The notes under the pieces: generated by a model
What the model was told of the DNA's origin: nothing
Seen by the model: only the letters and a program-made list of their open reading frames with translations
The model's database searches: none
Translations under genes and position numbers: made by a program
Shown: positions 59,053 through 64,000 of the stretch, piece by piece
How positions within the stretch are numbered: position 1 is the stretch's first letter
How the letters are laid out: every line of letters starts with the position of its first letter
Assembly: GCA_021733925.1 (NCBI GenBank)
Contig: JAIPJY010000009.1
Location: 108,399-172,398 of the forward strand
DNA length: 64,000 nt
DNA from: Prosthecobacter sp.
GTDB lineage: Bacteria > Verrucomicrobiota > Verrucomicrobiia > Verrucomicrobiales > Verrucomicrobiaceae
Direction of reading: 5' to 3'

Positions 59053-61008
59053 TCAGGCAGCGCCTTCTTCTGCCGGAGCAGGCTCGGAAGCCGGAGCTTC
59101 TTCAGCAGGAGCTGTTTTGACAACCTCTGCCGCAGGTTCTTCCACCGAGGATTCTGCCAGCGCAGTTTCAGCCTGCTCTGCCAGTGCTTCTTCCGCCATG
59201 GACTCTTCCACCGGGGCTTCTTGCAGCGCGGGTTCAGATTCCTTGGCCTCTGCTTCAGCAACCTCAGCTTTGGATGTTTCTGGTGCCGGTGCTTCTTCAG
59301 CCGCAGGTTCGTCCGCCGAGGATTTTGCCAGCGCCGCTTCAGCCTGCTCTGCCATCTCCATTTCCGCCATGGACTCTTCCACAGGAGCTTCCTGCAGCTC
59401 GGGTTCAGCCGCCTCTTGCACTGCTTCAGCAGCCGATTCGGTTGCTTCCGCAGCAGGGGCCGCAGCTTGCGCACGTTCCTTGGCGGCAGGAGCCTCCTTT
59501 TTGGCAGCAGGTTCGCCCTGCACACCGAGGAAGACCATGCCGTCGCTGTACTCGATGACGTAGCCTTCGTTCGCGAGCCAGCGGATGTCCTTGATCACCG
59601 CAATCTGCTCTTCCGTGGGATGCTTCGGCGCATCCGGGGCGGTGCCTTCCGGAGTTGCTGGGGATGGCACAATTGCCTCCACGAGCTTCTGCATCGGCAG
59701 TCCATGGCTGGTCTTGAGCTGCTCCACGACCTGCGCGAGGCGGTCTGAAAACACCATGCCGGGCTCGATAGCGCGTGGCTTCACGCGGCAGACGAACTGC
59801 TTGCCCGCACGGCGCTTGAACAGCTTCATGCCACGACGCTCCAAACCGGCGCCGAGCTTCTGCGAAATTTCAAACAGATGCTTCCGGGCTGCATCCACGG
59901 ACTGGCGCATCATGATGAAGAAAATATGCGCGAGCTTCTGCTTGTCGATGTTGCCCGGCACGGTGGCGTCACGAACTTCGATGACGGCATCGTTGCCAAA
60001 GGTGCGGCGGAAATGCGCCTCCATGTCGGCACGTGAGCTGAGTGAGAGCGGCTCGCCGCCCTCGGGCACTTCGCCCTTCAGGCACACCCAGCGGCGGCCC
60101 TTGCTCATGTTTTCCTTCCACTTCGCGACGAGTTCCGGATTCGACTCCACACGGATGCGACGCTTGAAATCCTCCATCGACATGTTTGAGAAGCGCTCAC
60201 GATGCAACCGGATGACACCAGTTTGATAGCTGTGATGGCTCGGCGGAGCGATGAGTTCGCCGCTCATGCCGCACACGGCCACGGAAGCAAACTCGCCCTT
60301 TGGTGCTTCGAGTTCGATCTCTTCCACACGATAAAATTCATCCAGTGCAGCGCTGCGCAGCACATGGTTGAGAGCTTCATCACGCGAGAGGAAGAGGCTG
60401 CCGTCCGCTGGTACATGGTAGAAGCCCGTGGGGCGTTCTTCCGCACAGCGGAAGCGCACCATGAAGCGGTCACCACCAGCCAGCACGAGACGTGACGCAT
60501 CAAACATGCTGAACGCATGCCCCGTCTGGCGCACGTGCGCGGCGAGTGCATCCACCGCCTTGTCTTCTGGGAAGATGATGATCTGCACATCCTTCGGAAT
60601 TTCCACCCACTCGCGCTGTGGAGGACCTGCGCGATCACGATCACCAAAGCGGCGCGGAGGACCACGGCGGTCATCGCCATCACGACGCGGCGGGCCGCCT
60701 TGTCCTTGGCCACCGGGACGGAATCCGCCACCGGCGCCTGCTGGACGCGGACCACCGCCGCCAGGACCATCACGACGGGGAGGAGGACCACGACGATCAT
60801 CACGACCTCCAAATCCACCACCACCGCCACGGCGGTCATCACGACCCCCGCGCTGCGGCCGGTCTTCGGCATCGGCATAGCGTTGCTTGATTTTGTCTTC
60901 TTTGCCGAACTCGCCTACCCACGCAGGCATGAGTTTCAAATCGGAAAGGTCAACCATGCCGCTGGGCTTTGGTGTCTGGTTGTCGGTGCTGGCTTCAGGT
61001 TCGGTCAT
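59053..61008 (-). CDS. RGG-box protein with conserved core and acidic repeat tail
   Basis: 651 residues in three parts. N-terminus (1-49) includes MVDLSDLKLMPAWVGEFG. Residues 50-131 are Arg/Gly/Pro/Asp-rich with RGG repeats (RGGRDDRRGG, FGGRDDRRG). The core (about 132-490) is folded: REWVEIPKDVQIIIFPEDKAVD, FYHVPADGSLFLSRDEAL, GERYxx-like SKGRRWVCLKGEVP, KQFVCRVKPRAIEPG. The tail (about 505-651) is Ala/Glu-rich with two 58-residue repeats (each with LQEAPVEESMAE). RGG boxes bind RNA and promote phase separation in other proteins. I do not recognise the core family. Monocistronic. Confidence 0.8.
   Translation of the reverse strand: MTEPEASTDNQTPKPSGMVDLSDLKLMPAWVGEFGKEDKIKQRYADAEDRPQRGGRDDRRGGGGGFGGRDDRRGPPPRRDGPGGGGPRPAGAGGGFRPGGQGQGGPPRRDGDDRRGPPRRFGDRDRAGPPQREWVEIPKDVQIIIFPEDKAVDALAAHVRQTGHAFSMFDASRLVLAGGDRFMVRFRCAEERPTGFYHVPADGSLFLSRDEALNHVLRSAALDEFYRVEEIELEAPKGEFASVAVCGMSGELIAPPSHHSYQTGVIRLHRERFSNMSMEDFKRRIRVESNPELVAKWKENMSKGRRWVCLKGEVPEGGEPLSLSSRADMEAHFRRTFGNDAVIEVRDATVPGNIDKQKLAHIFFIMMRQSVDAARKHLFEISQKLGAGLERRGMKLFKRRAGKQFVCRVKPRAIEPGMVFSDRLAQVVEQLKTSHGLPMQKLVEAIVPSPATPEGTAPDAPKHPTEEQIAVIKDIRWLANEGYVIEYSDGMVFLGVQGEPAAKKEAPAAKERAQAAAPAAEATESAAEAVQEAAEPELQEAPVEESMAEMEMAEQAEAALAKSSADEPAAEEAPAPETSKAEVAEAEAKESEPALQEAPVEESMAEEALAEQAETALAESSVEEPAAEVVKTAPAEEAPASEPAPAEEGAA
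59100..59440 (-). repeat. Two imperfect 174-bp tandem repeats in the tail of the RGG protein
   Basis: The strings CCATGGACTCTTCCAC at about 59371 and about 59197 (plus strand) mark two copies offset by 174 bp. Each encodes 58 residues with LQEAPVEESMAE, EQAE.ALA.SS and EPAAE. The copies differ at scattered positions, so the duplication is not recent. Confidence 0.75.
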
Positions 61009-61112
61009 ACTTTTCAGGCTGGAAAGGGGCCGCGACTATGCCTCGAATCGTGTTTGTCGCCAGTTTTGTTCGTGTGGCGTTTTCTTGGCATGGCATTATG
61101 TGAACAAGTCCC

Positions 61113-62015
61113 ATGCCAGCAGCACCCATCACTTTTTTCAACCGCCTCACCCGCAGCCTCGAAACAGAAGCGGTGTATGGCGAGGGGTTTCTGCGCTTCA
61201 CCTACGAAAACCCGCTCGGCGCTCTGCCCCTGCATGCGCTGGTGAAACGGGCGGCTTTTTCAAACTGGTATGGCAGCCGCATGGATGCCCCGGCCAGCCA
61301 GGCAAAAATCGCCCCCTTCCTGACCACCTACGGCCTGGACGTCAGCGAATTTGCCGACTCCCCGGACTCCTTCCGCACCTTCAACGAATTTTTCTACCGC
61401 AAGCTCAAGCCCCAGGCGCGGCCGATTGCCTCGGGGGACGACGTCATCACTTTCCCTGCGGACGGCCGCCATCTGGTGCTGCCGGACATCGCCAATTGTG
61501 CTGATTTTTTCATCAAAGGCACCCGCTTTGACCTCCCTGCCCTGCTACGCGACGCCGCTCTCGCCGCCCGCTTTGCCCATGGCAGCATGCTCATTTCCCG
61601 CCTCTGCCCCGTAGACTACCACCGCTTTCATTTTCCCTGCGCCGGTACTCCCGGAGCCCCCCGCCTCATCAATGGCCCGCTGTATTCGGTAAGCCCCATC
61701 GCCCTGCGCAGCCGCGCCAGCATCCACTGGGAAAACAAACGCGAGATCACCATTCTGCGCACCCAGAGCCTCGGAGATGTACTGCTGCTTGAAGTTGGTG
61801 CCACCTGCGTGGGCTCCATCGTGCAAACCTACACTCCGGGTGAGGCCGTCGAAAAAGGGGCTGAAAAAGGCTACTTCCGCTTCGGCGGCTCCTGCTTCAT
61901 CACGATCTTTGAGCCGGGTAAAATCCAGTTCTCGGACGATTTGATCGAAAACAGCCAGGCGGGTCGCGAAGTCTATGCCCGCATGGGCGACGTGGCGGCT
62001 CACGCCCTTGGGTGA
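61113..62015 (+). CDS. psd: Phosphatidylserine decarboxylase
   Basis: 300 residues. Family motifs: FNEFFYRKLKPQARPI near the start, FPADGRHLVLPD, SRLCPVDYHRFHFP with the catalytic His, NGPLYSVSPIAL, VGATCVGSI, and the self-cleavage site FGGSCFITIF (GGS, where Ser becomes the pyruvoyl group). The length matches the longer bacterial type. It converts phosphatidylserine to phosphatidylethanolamine in the membrane. Its last 16 bp overlap the convergent recombinase gene. Confidence 0.93.
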   Translation: MPAAPITFFNRLTRSLETEAVYGEGFLRFTYENPLGALPLHALVKRAAFSNWYGSRMDAPASQAKIAPFLTTYGLDVSEFADSPDSFRTFNEFFYRKLKPQARPIASGDDVITFPADGRHLVLPDIANCADFFIKGTRFDLPALLRDAALAARFAHGSMLISRLCPVDYHRFHFPCAGTPGAPRLINGPLYSVSPIALRSRASIHWENKREITILRTQSLGDVLLLEVGATCVGSIVQTYTPGEAVEKGAEKGYFRFGGSCFITIFEPGKIQFSDDLIENSQAGREVYARMGDVAAHALG

Positions 62016-62893
62016 AAACGTCGGTGCACCTCTTTGAGCCGCGCCTGATCCACATGGGTGTAGATCTGCGTCGTCGAGATGTCCGCATGGCCGAGCATCT
62101 CCTGGATGACGCGCAGATCGGCACCATTGTTTAGCAGGTGTGTGGCAAAGCTGTGCCGCAGCAGATGCGGATGCACGCGGGCGGGATCCATGCCGCATAG
62201 CGCGGCGCGTTCCTTCACGATCTGCTGGATGCGTGCTGTAGTCAGTCGTGTGCCGTTGCGTGAGATGAAGATGTGGCTCTGCGACTTGGGTCCCACCAGC
62301 TCCGGACGTGCATGCTCCACATAGGCCGCAATCGCTTCGCGTGCCGCGCCGCCCACGGGTGAGAGCCGGGTCTTCGAACCCTTGCCCGTCACGCGAATCC
62401 AGCCTTCTTCGAGGCTGAGGTTTTCCAGCCGGGCATCGGCCAGCTCTGACAACCGCACGCCGCTGGCATAAAACAGCTCCAGGATCGCCCGGTCGCGCCG
62501 GTCCAGCGGCTTGGTGCCGTTCACGGACTCGACGAGCTTACGCACGTCCTGCTCGTTCAGGGAGTCCGGCAGGTGCTTTTCCTGCCTAGGCGGCAGAATG
62601 GGGTCAGCCGGGTCGGCGGGGATGTGTTTGCGCGCCGTGAGCCAGCGAAAGAAGATTTTCAGGGCGATGAGTTCAACCCGGGCCGAGGAAGCCGCGATGC
62701 CATCCTTTTTTCTCTGGGACAGGTAGCCACCCAGGTGCTCCGTGGTCACGGCGGCCACGCTGGAGGACTCGTGCTTGGTTTGGAACCACGAGGCAAACGC
62801 CTCCAGAACCCGGCGCACCAGGATCTGATAGTTCGTGGACAGACCCCGCTCGGTCGCCAGGTGGAGGATGAAGCCATCGATGAGTTCCAGCAT
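62000..62893 (-). CDS. xerD: XerC/XerD-like site-specific tyrosine recombinase
   Basis: 297 residues from ATG 62893 (frame open upstream, but MLELIDGFILHLATERGLS is the usual Xer start). The N-terminal SAM-like core-binding domain has NTYQxx-like YQILVRRVLEAFASWF. The catalytic domain has Arg in YASGVRLSELADARLENL, Lys in GKGSKTRLSPV, HLLRHSFATHLL (His-x2-Arg), GHADISTTQIYTHV (His, and nucleophile Tyr). Length and motifs fit XerC/D, which resolve chromosome dimers at dif; no dif site was found here. Its end overlaps psd. Confidence 0.9.
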   Translation of the reverse strand: MLELIDGFILHLATERGLSTNYQILVRRVLEAFASWFQTKHESSSVAAVTTEHLGGYLSQRKKDGIAASSARVELIALKIFFRWLTARKHIPADPADPILPPRQEKHLPDSLNEQDVRKLVESVNGTKPLDRRDRAILELFYASGVRLSELADARLENLSLEEGWIRVTGKGSKTRLSPVGGAAREAIAAYVEHARPELVGPKSQSHIFISRNGTRLTTARIQQIVKERAALCGMDPARVHPHLLRHSFATHLLNNGADLRVIQEMLGHADISTTQIYTHVDQARLKEVHRRFHPRA

Positions 62894-62980
62894 CAGCAGC
62901 CAGCATGGCACGGAATTGAGCGTCACGAGAATGACAAAATTCTTGCCCTCAGGCACGGGGGGCGGCAAAGATGCCGGATT

Positions 62981-63562
62981 ATGGCCTCCTACAACAAAGT
63001 CATGCTTATCGGCAATCTGACCCGCGACCCCGAAGTGCGCTACACGCCCAAAGGCAGCGCGGTCTGCGACATCGGTCTCGCCGTAAATCGCGTGTACACC
63101 TCCGACAGCGGTGAAAAAGTGGAGGAAGTCACTTTTGTGGATGTTGTCCTCTGGGCCAAGATGGCTGAGCTCGCGGGCAAGTACCTGCACAAGGGCCGCC
63201 CGGTGTTCATCGAAGGCCGTCTGCAGATGGATTCCTGGGAAGACAAGCAAACCGGCCAGAAGCGCACCCGCATGCGCGTCGTCGGTGAGCAGATGCAATT
63301 TCTCGGCAGCCCTGGTGGCGACCGTGCTCCTGCCGGTGGCGGTGGTGGCGATGAAGAAGGTGGCTACTCCGGCGGCGGCGGCGGCGGTGGTGGATCAGGC
63401 GGTGGCGGCGGATACAATCGTCCCGCAGCCCGTCCGGCCCAGCGCCCGGCACCAGCTCAGCAGCAGCGCCCGGCCCAGCGTCCCGCTCCTGCGCAGCAGA
63501 ACGATGACTTCGGTGAAGGCCCGATCACCGACGGCATGGAAGACGACGACATTCCGTTTTGA
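62981..63562 (+). CDS. ssb: Single-stranded DNA-binding protein
   Basis: 193 residues. The OB fold (1-110) begins ASYNKVMLIGNLTRDPEVRY and contains VNRVYTSDSGEKVEEVTFVDVVLW and GRPVFIEGRLQMDSW. Then a long Gly-rich linker (about 118-150), a Pro/Ala/Gln/Arg linker and the acidic tip DDDIPF, which recruits replication and repair partners. SSB coats ssDNA in replication. Divergent from xerD by 87 bp. Length of the linker is above average. Confidence 0.96.
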   Translation: MASYNKVMLIGNLTRDPEVRYTPKGSAVCDIGLAVNRVYTSDSGEKVEEVTFVDVVLWAKMAELAGKYLHKGRPVFIEGRLQMDSWEDKQTGQKRTRMRVVGEQMQFLGSPGGDRAPAGGGGGDEEGGYSGGGGGGGGSGGGGGYNRPAARPAQRPAPAQQQRPAQRPAPAQQNDDFGEGPITDGMEDDDIPF

Positions 63563-63770
63563 TACTCACGGGGCCCCTACTGGAATCCCGGCACAAAGCA
63601 CCCGCCGCTTCGCCCTCGAAGACATTGGGTGGAGCCTCTTAAACGAGAATGAGTTTTTACTTTGTCGTTGAGGAATGAGAGCCTCTTTCATCGCCGCGAA
63701 GTAGCAAGCAGCTACTTTTCAGGCTGAAATCGACTTGGACGCTAATAATCACACCGTTTAACCTACTACC
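63563..63770. other. Downstream region of ssb, no gene seen
   Basis: About 200 bp with no supported gene. A weak TAGCAAGCAGCTACTTTT hairpin-like stretch at 63702-63719 ends in a T run and might terminate ssb transcription. Confidence 0.4.
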
Positions 63771-63896
63771 GTGAAATCGCAGTTCATCGCCCAGATCAGC
63801 GCAGCCTGCCTTTTGTTGGGGCTGGCTTCTTCCAAGACGAACGCCACCCAAAACATCAAAAAGTCAGATACCCCCGGCAAAGCCGGGGGCTTGTAA
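63771..63896 (+). pseudogene. Short signal-peptide-like frame, possibly broken gene
   Basis: GTG at 63771 opens a 41-residue frame: MKSQFIAQISAACLLLGLASSKTNA is a good Sec signal peptide, then a few residues and the frame ends in a hairpin repeat (63871-63889). It looks like the 5' end of a secreted-protein gene cut by a repeat insertion, or a small secreted peptide. Coding status is unproven. Confidence 0.35.
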
Positions 63897-63950
63897 TATG
63901 TTAACCGCTCAAAGCGGATTGTTCTGTGCTTGGGGCCGCCAGCAGGCGGC
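63871..63950. repeat. Cluster of three perfect hairpins
   Basis: CCCCCGGC-AAA-GCCGGGGG (63871-63889), CCGCT-CAA-AGCGG (63905-63917) and GCCGCC-AGCA-GGCGGC (63935-63950) are packed in 80 bp. They resemble the REP-like units elsewhere in this window. Confidence 0.75.
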
Positions 63951-64000
63951 TATGACCCGTTGAACATCTCCAGTTGTTCGAGACGCTTATCCTCCTGCTC
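63950..64000 (-). CDS. Possible C-terminus of a gene entering from outside
   Basis: The minus strand from the window edge reads EQEDKRLEQLEMFNGS then TAG, open to the edge. Charged, helix-like composition is compatible with a coding end, but 16 codons are too few to be sure. The stop codon overlaps the last base of the third hairpin. Confidence 0.35.
   Translation of the reverse strand, partial: EQEDKRLEQLEMFNGS

Noticed and set aside
59044-59748. Cys/Phe/Ser-rich plus-strand frame
   Set aside because: It mirrors the Ala/Glu repeat tail of the RGG protein; composition is an artefact of antisense translation.
60517-61245. Thr/Ile-rich plus-strand frame opposite the RGG region
   Set aside because: Low-complexity antisense of the Gly/Arg-rich coding sequence.

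Overview
The window looks like chromosomal DNA of a member of Verrucomicrobiota, probably the Verrucomicrobiaceae (Prosthecobacter/Verrucomicrobium-like). This is an inference from gene content: a dcw cluster of the form rsmH-ftsL-ftsI-murE-murF-mraY-murD, a fused SecDF, several Tat-exported proteins, and the cytochrome/DUF1549-DUF1553/DUF1501/WD40 set typical of the Planctomycetes-Verrucomicrobia group. Base composition is GC-rich, with AT-richer patches at about 8.45-8.8 kb and 16.9-18.9 kb. Most genes have no visible Shine-Dalgarno sequence. Start and stop codons often overlap as ATGA.

Layout. (1) 1-8.3 kb: peptidoglycan and division cluster on the minus strand, every junction overlapping or nearly so. 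MurE carries the DNPR motif of the meso-diaminopimelate type. (2) 8.4-19.4 kb: an accessory stretch of small secreted or unknown proteins, a histone-H1-like Lys/Ala/Pro-rich protein, a Gre-like factor with a shortened coiled coil, a glutaredoxin-MauE fusion, long non-coding gaps rich in small hairpin repeats, and a Sel1 lipoprotein. A tyrosine-recombinase remnant lies beside tRNA-Val, whose 3' half is duplicated exactly 305 bp downstream. (3) 19.4-30.2 kb: a large LamG/GH42-like secreted protein, a second RsmH-like methyltransferase coupled to a MazG-like pyrophosphohydrolase, a GYF_2-alpha/beta-hydrolase, a monohaem cytochrome, an intradiol dioxygenase, a sirtuin coupled to an RNA 2'-O-methyltransferase, and a SanA-like protein. 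(4) 30.2-42.2 kb: dnaE, an FHA-cyclase, a GNAT-miaB pair, RidA, a serine beta-lactamase-fold hydrolase, a GH71/99-like protein and a Gfo/Idh/MocA oxidoreductase. (5) 42.3-49.5 kb: a three-gene operon of DUF1501, DUF1549/DUF1553 and cytochrome-WD40 proteins. (6) 49.7-64 kb: housekeeping genes: ychF, tgt-yajC-secDF, an L,D-transpeptidase, a phosphoglycolate-phosphatase-like gene, a PHP phosphatase coupled to a divergent folP-like gene, an RGG-box/acidic-tail protein, psd, a XerD-like recombinase and ssb.

Functionally the window joins cell-wall synthesis (dcw, L,D-transpeptidase, PBP), protein export (YajC-SecDF and Tat substrates), tRNA/rRNA modification (two RsmH, RlmB-like, MiaB, Tgt), replication and recombination (DnaE, SSB, XerD) and a large secreted carbohydrate/redox repertoire. 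I saw no CRISPR array, rRNA gene, intact prophage or intact insertion sequence. The least explained items are the RGG/acidic protein, the tRNA-Val duplication with its recombinase remnant, the paired RsmH enzymes, and the divergent Tgt and FolP-like active or metal sites.
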